The position numbers were made by a program, and so were the translations under genes. From Trichopria drosophilae (lineage: Eukaryota > Arthropoda > Insecta > Hymenoptera > Diapriidae), in assembly GCA_030407085.1 (NCBI GenBank), contig CM059582.1:138129001-138193000 (forward strand): a stretch of 64,000 nt of DNA, in the 5' to 3' direction. The notes beneath the pieces are model-generated. The model worked only from the letters and a program-made list of their open reading frames with translations. It did not search any database and was not told where the DNA came from. This document shows, in pieces, positions 9,692 through 19,966 of the stretch (position 1 is its first letter; each line of letters starts with the position of its first letter).

Positions 9692-10344
9692 TTAAGTCGC
9701 ACATTGACATTATTGTTAAAAAAGCCACTAAACTTCTAGGATTTGTAAAGCGTAATACAGCTGACTTTAAGGGGACGGATGCTATACGAACACTCTATTT
9801 AACACTTGTTCGTCCTATTCTGTTATATGCGTCAAATGTTTGGTCTCCAAATTATCAGAATGGTTCTAATATGTTAGAGAAAGTGCAGCATAAGTTCTTA
9901 CGCTATCTAGCTTACAAATCAGGTAACCCAATGTCGATTGAAGATCATAATTATGAACCAATTAGACGACGCTTTTCAATTCCAACTCTACAATCAATAC
10001 GGGAAGCCAATGACATCATTTTTCTTTAAAAGCTTACTACCGGAGTTATTAAATGTCAAGCCCTCTTTGACCTATTGCCTTTTTCTGATCCAAACTATAC
10101 ACTCAGAGTTTCGAATGCTTTCTACGTACCAGTTCATCCTAGGATATACGCTGCAAATTCGCCTATACCCAGAATGTGCACAATGTTTAACTTGCTACAA
10201 CGTCAGAGAAATGTCAACTTGCTTGAAATGGGCAATATGCAGTTAACAACAATCAGCGTGAGAATAAGATCGTTCTACTATCGTTTTTGAATAGTGATTA
10301 ATGTAAAAAATTTTTTTTCGTCTTTTTCTTTAGTATGTTATATT

Positions 10345-10360
10345 TAATAATAATAATAAT
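10345..10360. repeat. (TAA)n microsatellite between two LINEs
   Basis: Five TAA units. LINEs of several clades end in such a tract. Here it lies exactly where a plus-strand LINE and a minus-strand LINE meet, so either could own it. Confidence 0.7.
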
Positions 10361-10881
10361 TTAAAGTTCGAGTTGGTTTGGTCACACAGACCAAAAACCT
10401 GAGTGCTTGGGTAGTCCCTTTGCACTCCTCCTATGACCTCCTTCTATATGGCACGGCGCATAGCCATCCAGACCGCGGCCATGGTCGCAGCCTCCATGGA
10501 GGTGATATCCTGCCTTGTCAGTGCAGGTTTGCCCATCCCCTCCACTCTATATCTAGTGGTGGCATGGCATTCGCAAAGAATGTGTTCGGCGGTTTCTACC
10601 GCCTCTCCACAGTATCTGCAGGCCGTCGAGTCTGACAGTCCTATTTTGTGGAGATGTCCCCGGAGATCCCCGTGCCCAGTGATCATTGCCACCAGATCTT
10701 TGGCCACCGATCTTTTGGCATTCAGGAGTACCGGTTTCCATCTGCAGGGCCCGCTGTTCCCAACAAAGAGTTTGGCTTGCCTGCATCCCGGTGTGGAACC
10801 CCATAACCCCTGGTGTTCGAGCTCAACCTTCGTCCGGAATGCTTCCCGAGCAAGGTTTTTGCACACGCCCACCACGGGTGC
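10361..10881 (-). mobile_element. 3' fragment of a second LINE (R1/Jockey-like), opposite strand
   Basis: Holds the last part of an ORF2 and about 80 bases of 3' untranslated sequence. It is GC-richer than its surroundings. The 5' side is truncated at 10881/10882, where satellite resumes with GTTGGGAGCC. It stands tail to tail with the first LINE. The satellite unit interrupted at 5574 does not resume at the matching base here, so a deletion accompanied one of the events. Confidence 0.75.
10444..10881 (-). pseudogene. C-terminal end of a LINE ORF2 (CCHC end)
   Basis: Minus-strand frame ending at 10444. It carries FVGNSGPCRWKP, then AMITGHGDLRGHLHKIGLSD and the terminal zinc motif CRYCGEAVETAEHILCEC, a C-x2-C-x8-H-type finger found at the end of ORF2 in R1/Jockey-group insect LINEs. 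The methionine at 10923 belongs to satellite DNA, so this is only a 5'-truncated piece of about 145 codons. The catalytic domains are absent. Confidence 0.8.
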
Positions 10882-13800
10882 GTTGGGAGCCTTACAATCG
10901 ATGCTTATTACATACTTGAGCATAAAAAAAATACCAAGCTAATTTTAAGGTACTTACAAAATTTCGTAGAAATTTACATGTCAACGATAAAAGATATCTT
11001 GACTCCCAGGAACTGCAGGCGTATTGCAAATACAATATTGAACCCTAAATACAATTTTCATCAAGTTGGGGGCCTTACAATCGATGCTCATTACATACTT
11101 GAGCATAAAAATAATACCAAATTAATTTTAAGGTACTTATAAAATTTCTTAGAAATTTACATGTCAACGATAAAAGATAGCTTGACTCCCAGGAACCGAG
11201 GCGTATTGTAAATACAATATTGCACCCTAAATACAATTTTCATTAATTGGGGGGCCTTACAATCGATGCTCATGACATACTTGAGCATAAAAATAACACC
11301 AAGCTAATTTTAAGGTACTTATAAAATTTCTTAGAAATTTACATGTCGACGATAAAAAATAGCTTGACTCCCAGGAACCGAGGCGTATTGTAAATACAAT
11401 ATTGCGCCCTAAATACAATTTTCATTAATTGGGGGGCCTTACAATCGATGCTCATTACATACTTGAGCATAAAAATAATACCAAATTAATTTTAAGGTAT
11501 TTATAAAATTTCTTAGAAATTTACATGTCAACGATAAAAGATAGCTTGACTCCCAGGAACCGAGGCATATTGTAAATACAATATTGCACCCTAAATACAA
11601 TTTTCATTAATTGGGGGGCCTTACAATCGATGCTCATGACATACTTGAGCATAAAAAAAACACCAAGCTAATTTTAAGGTACTTATAAAATTTCTTAGAA
11701 ATTTACATGTCGACGATAAAAAATAGCTTGACTCCCAGGAACCGCAGGCATATTGCAAATACAATATTGAAACCTACATACAATTTTCTTCAAGTCGGGG
11801 GCCTTACAATCGATGCTCATTACATACTTGAGTATAAAAATAATACCAAGCTAATTTTAAGGTACTTATAAAATTTCTTAGAAATTTACATGTCAACGAT
11901 AAAAGATAGCTTGACTCCCAAGAACCGCAGGCGTATTGCAAATACAATACTGAACCCTAAATACAATTTTCGTCAAGTTGGGGGCCTTACAATCGATGCT
12001 CATTACATACTTGAGCATAAAAATAATACCAAATTAATTTTAAGGTACTTATAAAATTTCTTAGAAATTTACATGTCAACGATAAAAAATAGCTTGACTC
12101 CCAGGAACCGCAGGCATATTGCAAATACAATATTGAAATCTACATACAATTTTCATCAAGTCGGGGGCCTTACAATCGATGCTGATTACATACTTGAGTA
12201 TAAAAAAAATACCAAGCTAATTTTAAGGTACTTATAAAATTTCTTAGAAATTTACATGTCAACGATAAAAGATAGCTTGACTCCCAGGAACCGCAGGCGT
12301 ATTGCAAATACAATACTGAACCCTAAATACAATTTTCGTCAAGTTGGGGGCCTTACAATCGATGCTCATTACATACTTGAGCATAAAAATAATACCAAAT
12401 TAATTTTAAGGTACTTATAAAATTTCTTAGAAATGTACATGTCAACGATAAAAGATAGCTTGACTCCCAGGAACCGAGGCGTATTGTAAATACAATATTG
12501 AACCCTAAATACAATTTTCATCAAGTTGGGGGCCTTACAATCGATGCTCATTACATACTTGAGCATAAAAATAATACCAAATTAATTTTAAGGTACTTAT
12601 AAAATTTCTTAGAAATTTACATGTCAACGATAAAAGATAGCTTGACTCCCAGGAACCGAGGCGTATTGTAAATACAATATTGCACCCTAAATATAATTTT
12701 CATTAATTGGGGGGCCTTACAATCGATGCTCATGACATACTTGAGCATAAAAATAACACCAAGCTAATTTTAAGGTACTTATAAAATTTCTTAGAAATTT
12801 ACATGTGGACGATAAAAGATAGCTTGACTCCCAGGAACTTCAGGCATATTGCAAATACAATATTGAACCCTAAATACAATTTTCATCAAGTTGGGGGCCT
12901 TACAGTCGATGATCAATACATACTTAGCATAAAAATAATACCAAATTAATTTTAAGGTACTTATAAAATTTCTTAGAAATTTACATGTCGACGATAAAAG
13001 ATAGCTTGACTCCCAGGAACCGCAGGCGTATAGCAAATACAATACTGAACCCTAAATACAATTTTCGTCAAGTTGGGGGCCTTACAATCGATGCTCATTA
13101 CATACTTAGCATGAAAATAATACCAAATTAATTTTAAGGTACTTATAAAATTTCTTAGAAATGTACATGTCAACGATAAAAGATAGCTTGACTCCCAGGA
13201 ACCGAGGCGTATTGTAAATACAATATTGCACCCTAAATACAATTTTCATTAATTGGGGGGCCTTACAATCGATGCTCATGACATACTTGAGCATAAAAAT
13301 AACACCAAGCTAATTTTAAGGTACTTATAAAATTTCTTAGAAATTTACATGTCGACGATAAAAAACAGCTTGACTCCCAGGAACCGCAGGCATATTGCAA
13401 ATACAATATTGAAACCTACATACAATTTTCATCAAGTCGGGGGCCTTACAATCGATGCTCATTACATACTTGAGTATAAAAATAATACCAAGCTAATTTT
13501 AAGGTACTTATAAAATTTCTTAGAAATTTACATGTCGACGATAAAAAATAGCTTGACTCCCAGGAAACGCAGGCATATTGCAAATACAATATTGAAACCT
13601 ACATACAATTTTCATCAAGTCGGGGGCCTTACAATCGATGCTCATTACATACTTGAGCATAAAAATATTACCAAATTAATTTTAAGGTACTTATAAAATT
13701 TCTTAGAAATTTACATGTCAACGATAAATGATATCTTGACTCCCAGGAACCGCAGGCGTATTGCAAATACAATATTGAACCCTAAATACAATTTTCATCA

Positions 13801-13982
13801 ATTTGGGGGCCTTACAATCGATGCTCAATGCATACTTAGCATAAAAATAATACCAAGTTAATTTTAAGGTACTTATAAAATTTCTTAGAAATTTACATGA
13901 CAACGATAAAATATAGCTTGACTCCCAGGAACCGAGGCGTATTGTAAATACAATATTGCACCCTAAATACAATTTTCATTAA
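10882..13982 (+). repeat. 182-bp satellite array, middle block (about 17 units)
   Basis: The same satellite as 4785-5574. Units here vary more (for example TGTAAATACAATATTGCACC against GCAAATACAATATTGAAACC types, and single-base indels) than in the large block to the right. It ends at TTAA 13979-13982, where a 10.4-kb composite was inserted; the interrupted unit resumes at 24355. This block and the one from 24355 were therefore one array. Confidence 0.95.
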
Positions 13983-14015
13983 TGGCCCTCGAGCGTGCCG
14001 AGGCGGTCCCGCCTG

Positions 14016-14047
14016 TGACGTCAGAGGCGACCCCGCCTGTGACGTCA
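14016..14047. promoter_or_regulatory. Paired TGACGTCA (CRE-type) palindromes at the left tip
   Basis: TGACGTCA at 14016-14023 and 14040-14047, 24 bases apart, in a GC-rich context just inside the terminus. TGACGTCA is the full CREB/ATF bZIP site. The pair is mirrored at the right tip (24291-24322), and a single one is at 20000-20007. Confidence 0.55.
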
Positions 14048-15087
14048 GAAGCGAGCAAACTTTGCGCCGTGAAATTGGCGATTTTCGAGGGATTTTCGGG
14101 ATTTTTTTTGCAGAAATCGGTTTCTCGTGTCGAGGAATAGCGATTAAAGTATTATGGAAAAGATTGTTAGCTTATAAATAGGAAAAATAAAGCATCAAAG
14201 TTTGACAGCGGCCGTCTCTTTGTCTAACTTCGGGCGATCGACATAAGACCTTCTCTTTCTAGGTTGCTCCGCTCACTCGCGCTTCGAGACTGTCTCACTT
14301 GCTCGGAATAGAAAGACACTCGCTCCCTCTCTCTCTCTGTTTCCATACAAGAGTGCAGGCGCGACTGGCCGTGCGTTGTCGTTACGAAAAATTCATGCAT
14401 TTTTGGGAATGTGGCCGGGGAACAAAGTTCCGAAAATCAACACACCTCCCGACAGGCCAAGATTTGCATATAACGTGGATCCAGCGTGATTTTCCCCCCT
14501 TTGTCTTTGATAATTTGGCAAAAAGAAAGCGAATTAAATAACGCTAGAATCACGCAATATCGAAATTTTAGTTTTCGTTTTCCGAACTTTGTTTCCCGGT
14601 CGCGCAAATTACACGATTTTTTTAAAATATGGACGCTTTTTAGAACGTAACACATCGAGAACTGCAGATGGTGAGATACGGTATAAGTCATACAATATAA
14701 TTTTTAAGGGTTACTTTTCCATTGTCGGAGCATAAAAAGCGAGAAAACTTATAGTCAATTCATCGCAGATCGAATAACTTTTGTGCACGACTTTTCAGTG
14801 CGCAAAGTAAAATAATTGGCAAAGTAAAGCGCACAAGCGTCGAAAACTGTTCTTTTTTTTCAATAAATTAAAATTGATGTTTTTTTTTTTGATATTGGAC
14901 ACTTGGTCCGTACAATTCGACAAATTTTTTAAAATATCGCATTTCACGACAGATGGCAAAGCGAAGATTTTTCGCAAAAATTGAGGATCAAGCTGTTTTT
15001 GTTTTTTTCCACTTTATATTATGGCGTATGTCAACAAATAATTTGTATTTGTCCAAATTATTTTTTTCCGACTATTTTCGAATTTAG

Positions 15088-15240
15088 CGCACGAACCGAG
15101 TGTTGCCGAACGCCTAGCGGTGTTGCCAAGTTTCTTCCTGGTTACTGCGCGGCGCGGAGTCCGGACTTATATATCAGTGAGTTCGGAGAGACAACGACTT
15201 GGCAACAACGCTAAGCGTTCGGCAACATTCGGTTCGTGCG
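15088..15240. repeat. Large hairpin at the inner end of arm 1
   Basis: Positions 15088-15130 pair with 15198-15240 (about 43 bases, a few mismatches) around a loop of 67 bases containing TTATATAT. Each half itself holds two GTGTTGCC-type blocks. Equivalent hairpins are at 18868-18997 and 23119-23249. The position, just before the first exon of the element gene, fits a promoter or a transposase-binding region; neither is shown. Confidence 0.7.
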
Positions 15241-15288
15241 GTAAATTCGATGGCGCGCGGCATAAGCAGCAACAGCAGCGGCAGCAGC

Positions 15289-15515
15289 ATGGCAGAAAAA
15301 GAAAATAATTGGTAAGAAATGAGAATTACACGTTTGTAGATCCCTAGAATGTTTTATAATCATATATGTAATTGTTTATTCTTTATTTCAGCGAAGAGGC
15401 TGTTCATTTGCCGGAGGAATCAAAAACGAGGAGAAAATCGCCGATGCCGACGCCGGGACGACAAAGGCGGACGAACACATGGAAGTGCCACCCCAACAGC
15501 AACATGAAATACAAG
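15289..15515 (+). pseudogene. 5' exons of the small spliced gene, left element
   Basis: Exon 1 is 15289-15311 (an in-frame upstream ATG at 15250 would add 13 Ser-rich residues), ending at GTAAGAAAT. Exon 2 is 15392-15515, bounded by TTTATTTCAG and GTATTT. Joined they read MAEKENNCEEAVHLPEESK and on to a basic stretch (TRRKSP). The same exon-intron structure is at 22843-23070 (-). Relative to that copy, exon 2 here has small indels that shift the end of the frame (WKCHPNSN instead of an acidic, Gln-rich end), so this copy is probably broken. No family was recognised. A role in transposition is inference from position. Confidence 0.5.
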
Positions 15516-15524
15516 GTATTTATT

Positions 15525-15680
15525 TCATGGCATAAATAGCTTTAGAATGATCATTACGCAGAGTAATGCATGATGATAACATATTGCATCTATATGGATT
15601 ACGCAGAAAAATAATAAGATGATGGTTATACGCTTGAAAATTTGTATAAATAGTCTGCAACTATTTGTGCGATGAATTAA
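15525..15680 (+). repeat. About 155-bp internal repeat, copy a
   Basis: Contains ATTACGCAGAGTAATGCATG and GTCTGCAACTATTTG. Related copies are at 17258-17415 (+) and 22670-22835 (-). It directly follows exon 2 in both elements, so it marks the start of the gene's large intron. Confidence 0.75.
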
Positions 15681-15782
15681 ATAGCATACATTTATTGTGG
15701 ATCAGTACTATTGTATTTTTGTAGTTCATTTTTTAACAGTAATCTACCCACTTAGAGAACAAAATAGTAAACTATACTAACC

Positions 15783-17232
15783 CTAGATAGGATAACTATT
15801 CCACTAGTCGAAATTACTTTAGCTTGTAGTATACGCGTAGACCAAGTAACTTTGACAGCTTCGTATAAACTGTAACATTTAACAACGTATGTACTTACAG
15901 GTAGTACACGTATAGGATCAGTGTATTTTACTATTTTCCTTTTCCCAGTGTTTTGCCTACCATTCAAAATTAAACTACAAACACGATAGTAAATATGTAG
16001 CATAACTATTCCTATGGTCGAAATTACTACTGCTTGTAGTATACGTGTGGATCAAGTAACTTTGACAGATTCGTATACAATGTAACATTTCACAACGTAT
16101 CTACTTACAGGTAGAACATGTATATGATTAGTATATTTTACTATTTTCCTTCTCCCAGTGTTTTGTGTACCATTCAAAATTAAATTACAAATACAATAGT
16201 AAATATCTACCGTAACTATTCCACTAGTCAAAATTACTTTTACTTATAGTATACGCGTAGACCAAGTAACTTTGACAGCTTCGTATAAACTATAACATTT
16301 CACAACGTATCTACTTACAGGTAGTACACGTATTGCATCAGTATAATTTACTATTTTCCTTCTCCCTGTGTTTTGCGTACCATTCAAAATTAAACTGCAA
16401 ACACGATAGTAAATATCTTGGATAACTATGCCACTAGTCGAAATTACTGTTGCTTGAGGTATACGCGTAGACCAAGTAACTTTGACAGCTTCGTATAAAC
16501 TGTAATATTTAACAACGCATCTACTTACAGGTAGTACACGTATAGGATCAGTATATTTTACTATTTTCCTTCTCCCAGTGTTTTACGTACCATTCAAAAT
16601 TAAACTACAAATATGATAGTAAATATCTACCATAACTATTGTACTAGTCGAAATTACTTTTGCTTGTAGTATACACGTATACCAAGTAACTTTGACAGCT
16701 TCGTATAAACTGTAACATTTAACAACGTATGTACTTACAGGACGTACACGTATAGGATCAGTATATTTTACTATTTTCCTTTTCTCAGTGTTTTGCCTAC
16801 CATACAAAATTAAACTACAAACAAGATAGTAAATATGTAGCATAACTATTCTAATAGTCGAAATTACTACTGCTTGTAGTATACGTGTGGATCAAGTAAC
16901 TTTGACAGCTTCGTATAAACTGTACCATTTAACAATGTATGTACTTACAGGTAGTACACGTATAGGATCAGTGTATTTTACTATTTTCCTTTTCCCAGGG
17001 TTTTGCCTACCATTCAAAATTAAACTACAAACACGATAGTAAATATGTAGCATAACTATTCCTATAGTCGAAATTACTACTGCTTGTAGTATATGTGTGG
17101 ATCAAGTAACTTTGACAGATTCGTATAAACTGTAACATTTCACAACGCATCTACTTACACGTAGTACATGTATAGGATCAGTATATTTTACTATTTTCCT
17201 TCTCCCAGTAAACACTATAGTAAATATCTAGC
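15783..17232 (+). repeat. 210-bp tandem repeats, about 7 copies
   Basis: The landmark AAGTAACTTTGACAG occurs at a constant spacing of 210 bases (near 15844, 16054, 16264, 16474, 16684, 16894, 17104). Copies differ by point changes only, with almost no length change. Each unit has the block CTTACAGGTAGTACACG or a variant. The array lies in the presumed intron of the left element and is absent from the right element. Confidence 0.92.
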
Positions 17233-17257
17233 AAACAACTTCTGCCATTTATTTAAT

Positions 17258-17415
17258 CGCACAAATAGCTTAAGAATGATTTTTCATTACGCAGAGTAGT
17301 GCATGATGATAACATATTACATTTATATAGATTACGCAGAAAAATAATAACAAGCCGGCTATACGCTGGAAACTTTGTATAAACAGTCTGCAACTATTTG
17401 CGCGATGATATAAAT
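17258..17415 (+). repeat. About 155-bp internal repeat, copy b
   Basis: Related to 15525-15680, so the 210-bp array is bracketed by two direct copies of this block. That arrangement could have favoured array growth by unequal exchange. Confidence 0.7.
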
Positions 17416-17459
17416 GGTAGAAATTGATTGGTGGATTTTTAGGATCGCGTTTGTAATTG

Positions 17460-17920
17460 AATTTTGAATGGTAAGCTACACACTGGGCGAAGGAAAATAG
17501 TAAAATATAAAATAAATAATAGTTATTTAGGATTAGTACATTTTACTATATCGTTCTGTCAGTGGGTAGAGTACTGTTAAAAATTGAACTACAAAAATAA
17601 TATCTACAATAAATTTTGCTACTTTTTTTTAATACAATGATATATACAATATATTTAAAATATTATATTATATAAAAATTAATATATTACATTAAAATAA
17701 TATATTAAAAATATATACAATATATTTATTATTTATTTCATCGCACACATAGTTGCAGATTATGCATTCCTCTTTATTGCAGATTTTTAAGTATATAACC
17801 GTTATTTTATCATTTTTAAAAGCGATAACTCGTTTCCTCATAAAATTTAGATGCAATATGTTTATTGTTTGGTGCGATTAAATATTTTATTTCAAAAAAA
17901 ATTTCTATAACTGCCTATTG
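17460..17920. other. AT-rich internal part of the left element
   Basis: 17460-17600 is related in inverted orientation to about 22470-22650 in the right element. 17636-17740 is nearly pure A/T with TATATACAATATATTT-type repeats. No coding frame. Confidence 0.6.
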
Positions 17921-17958
17921 TCGTGTATTTTACTTATAATATATTTGTATTGTTTCAG

Positions 17959-18306
17959 CGTCACCCTAGGGGCCCCAGGGTTCGAGGAGCGAAGAGGCAG
18001 GAGGCGGCGAGACATCGTCAATACATGGACGATAAGGCCAGATTTTTGTACCATTACGTTACAAAAAAAAGAAAAAAAAGAAAGAAAAAAAGAAAAAAGA
18101 TATATTTTTCCTTATCCCATAGGGGGAGTGGGGGGGGGGCCAAAGGTACCTATACTGTATACTTTTCATTCTTGCACGTTTGGCACCCCCCCCCCCCCAA
18201 TTTGTCAATTCATTTCCTGTGTATATTTATTGAATATGCGTTCGTGTGTGTTCTTCCGCATTTCCCCATAGTGAGGCTGCTTTCCGGGTATGGACTTCAA
18301 AGGTAG
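17959..18306 (+). CDS. Putative 3' exon of the small gene, left element
   Basis: Follows the acceptor TTGTTTCAG (17950-17958). It reads RHPRGPRVRGAKRQEAARH, then a very basic run (KKRKKRKKKRKK) encoded by an A/G-only tract, and an open end to 18306. The right element has an exon at 21118-21168 (-) that begins similarly after TTTCAG (HPVGP near its start). The basic stretch could be a nuclear localisation signal, or could simply be low-complexity DNA read as protein. The link to the 5' exons is inferred. Confidence 0.35.
   Translation, partial: RHPRGPRVRGAKRQEAARHRQYMDDKARFLYHYVTKKRKKRKKKRKKIYFSLSHRGSGGGAKGTYTVYFSFLHVWHPPPPNLSIHFLCIFIEYAFVCVLPHFPIVRLLSGYGLQR
18130..18198. repeat. G10 and C13 homopolymer pair
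   Basis: Ten G at 18130-18139 and thirteen C at 18186-18198 can form a strong G-C hairpin about 70 bases long overall. Such runs are prone to slippage, and the counts may be wrong in the assembly. Confidence 0.8.
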
Positions 18307-18387
18307 GTATTTGTAGGCTAGTTTTTTTTCATAATAAAAATAGGAGCGGTTTGATCCACACTTTTGTCTTAGAAAAAATTTCATTGT

Positions 18388-18833
18388 ACAGACCGAGTGT
18401 CCAATGTCGGAAAAAAAACATCAATTTTAATTTATTGAAAAAAAGAACAGGTTTCGACGCTTGTGCGCTTTACTTTGCCATTTATTTTACCTTGCGCACT
18501 GAAAAGTCTTGCCAAAAGTTATTCGATCTTCGATGAATTGACTAAGTTTTCTCGCTTTTTATCCTCCGACAATAAAAAAGTAACCCTTCAAAATTATATT
18601 GCATGTCTTATCGTATCTCACCATCTGCAGTTCTCGATATATTATTTTCTAAAAAGCATCCATATTTTTTTAAAATCGTGCAATTTGCGCGGCCGGGAAA
18701 CAAAGTTACGAAAACTAAAATTTCGATATTGCGTGAGTCTAACGTTTTTTAATTCGTTTTCTTTGTGCCAACCAAATTTTCAAAGACAAAGTGAAGAAAA
18801 TCACGCTGGAGCCATGTTATATGCAAATCTTAC
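18388..18833 (-). repeat. Partial inverted-repeat arm (extra copy)
   Basis: Same content and orientation as part of 19190-19640 but more diverged. It lies directly upstream of the complete arm that starts at 18835. Probably the relic of an older arm or of a tandem duplication. Confidence 0.75.
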
Positions 18834-18834
18834 C

Positions 18835-19952
18835 ATGCCGCGCGCCGGCCGCGCCGTCGAATTTACCGTACGAACCGAGTGTTGCCGAACGCTTAGCGTT
18901 GTTGCCAAGTCGTTGGCTCTCCGGACTCTACGCCGCGCAGTAACCAGGAAGAAACTTGGCAACACCGCTAGGCGTTCGGCAACACTCGGTTCGTGCGCTA
19001 AATTCGAAAATAGTCGGAAAAAAATAATTTGGACAAATAAAAATTATTTGTTGACATACGCCATAATATAAAGTGGAAAAAAACAAAAACAGCTTGATCC
19101 TCAATTTTTGCGAAAAATCTTCGCTTTGCCATCTGTCGTGAAATGCGATATTTTAATAAATTTGTCGAAAATTCTCTGAATTGTACGGACCGAGTGTCCA
19201 ATATCAAAAAAAAAAACATCAATTTTAATTTATTGAAAAAAAAGAACAGTTTTCGACGCTTGTGCGCTTTACTTTGCCAATTATTTTACTTTGCGCACTG
19301 AAAAGTCGTGCACAAAAGTTATTCGATCTGCGATGAATTGACTATAAGTTTTCTCGCTTTTTATGCTCCGACAATGGAAAAGTAACCCTTTAAAATTATA
19401 TTGTATGACTTATACCGTATCTCACCATCTGCAGTTCTCGATGTGTTACGTTCTAAAAAGCATCCATATTTTAAAAAAATCGTGTAATTTGCGCGACCGG
19501 GAAACAAAGTTCGGAAAACGAAAACTAAAATTTCGATATTGCGTGATTCTAGCGTTATTTAATTCGCTTTCTTTTTGCCAAATTATCAAAGACAAAGGGA
19601 GGAAAATCACGCTGGATCCACGTTATATGCAAATCTTGGCCTGTCGGGAGGTGTGTTGATTTTCGGAACTTTGTTCCCCGGCCACATTCCCAAAAATGCA
19701 TGAATTTTTCGTAACGGCAACGCACGGCCAGTCGCGCCTGCACTCTTGTATGGAAGCAGAGAGAGAGAGGGAGCGAGTGTCTTTCTATTCCGAGCAAGTG
19801 AGACAGTCTCGAAGCGCGAGTGAGCGGAGGAACCTAGAAAGAGAAGGTCTTATGTCGATCGCCCGAAGTTACACAAAGAGACGGCCGCTGTCAAACTTTG
19901 ATGCTTTATTTTTCCTATTTATAAGCTAACAATCTTTTCCATAATACTTTAA
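18835..19952 (-). repeat. Long inverted-repeat arm 2 (right arm of left element, tip missing)
   Basis: Reverse complement of most of 13983-15258, near-identical in the parts compared (about one difference in 77 bases around 19570-19650). It ends exactly at a TTAA (19949-19952) that lies inside the arm sequence, so its outer 170 or so bases are absent and the second element begins after a short spacer. Confidence 0.85.
18868..18997. repeat. Large hairpin at the inner end of arm 2
   Basis: The arms pair CGAACCGAGTGTTGCCGAAC with its complement, as in 15088-15240. The loop includes GTAACCAGGAAGAAAC. Confidence 0.7.
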
Positions 19953-19966
19953 GTATTAGCCCTTTA

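Larger units (their letters stand above)
6829..10290 (+). pseudogene. LINE ORF2 (endonuclease and reverse transcriptase), disrupted
   Basis: The frame from 6829 opens with the endonuclease start (YYQNAHSIRNRL, 6871-6906), then LTETWL (6955-6972) and GDYNLP (7291-7308). The reverse transcriptase follows from about 8200: YRPICILNVI, TDFAKAFDSVN, GVPQGSHLGPLLF and the catalytic FADD at 8884-8895. At 9137 a 554-bp TTAA element interrupts it and brings a stop at 9181-9183. The frame resumes at 9696 with SHIDIIVKKATKLLGF, typical of the region after the catalytic core, reaches a premature TAA at 10027-10029, and its degraded end runs to TGA at 10288-10290. The first methionine of the intact block is not the real start. 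Non-functional as it stands. Confidence 0.88.
5575..10360 (+). mobile_element. Non-LTR retrotransposon (LINE) with ORF1 and ORF2
   Basis: A LINE inserted in satellite DNA. It carries an ORF1 with a zinc finger, coiled coil and RRM-like end, then an ORF2 with an apurinic endonuclease and reverse transcriptase, and ends near a (TAA)n tract at 10345-10360. The 5' end looks truncated because ORF1 has no ATG. ORF2 is broken by a 554-bp insertion and by an in-frame stop at 10027. The motifs (FADD; GVPQGSHLGPLLF) place it in the CR1/Jockey assemblage; the clade was not determined. Positions 5575-5707 are AT-rich 5' sequence with nothing recognised. Confidence 0.85.
13983..15258 (+). repeat. Long inverted-repeat arm 1
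   Basis: Pairs with 18835-19952 (-) and 23105-24354 (-). The part at 14299-14541 encodes the same 80-codon open frame as 19555-19797 (-), which shows how little the two arms differ; the frame itself looks non-coding. From tip to inner end it holds two TGACGTCA sites, a CT-rich stretch, a Leu/Phe-codon-rich AT stretch and a large hairpin at 15088-15240. Confidence 0.88.

Noticed and set aside
10433..10942. Plus-strand frames of 70-170 codons over the second LINE fragment
   Set aside because: Antisense of a recognisable LINE ORF2 end with a clear zinc motif on the minus strand.
14299..14541. 80-codon frame identical to 19555-19797 (-), possible conserved small protein
   Set aside because: It lies in the inverted-repeat arms, so identity follows from arm duplication. 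The related frame in arm 4 (23794-24039) has indels that are not protein-preserving.
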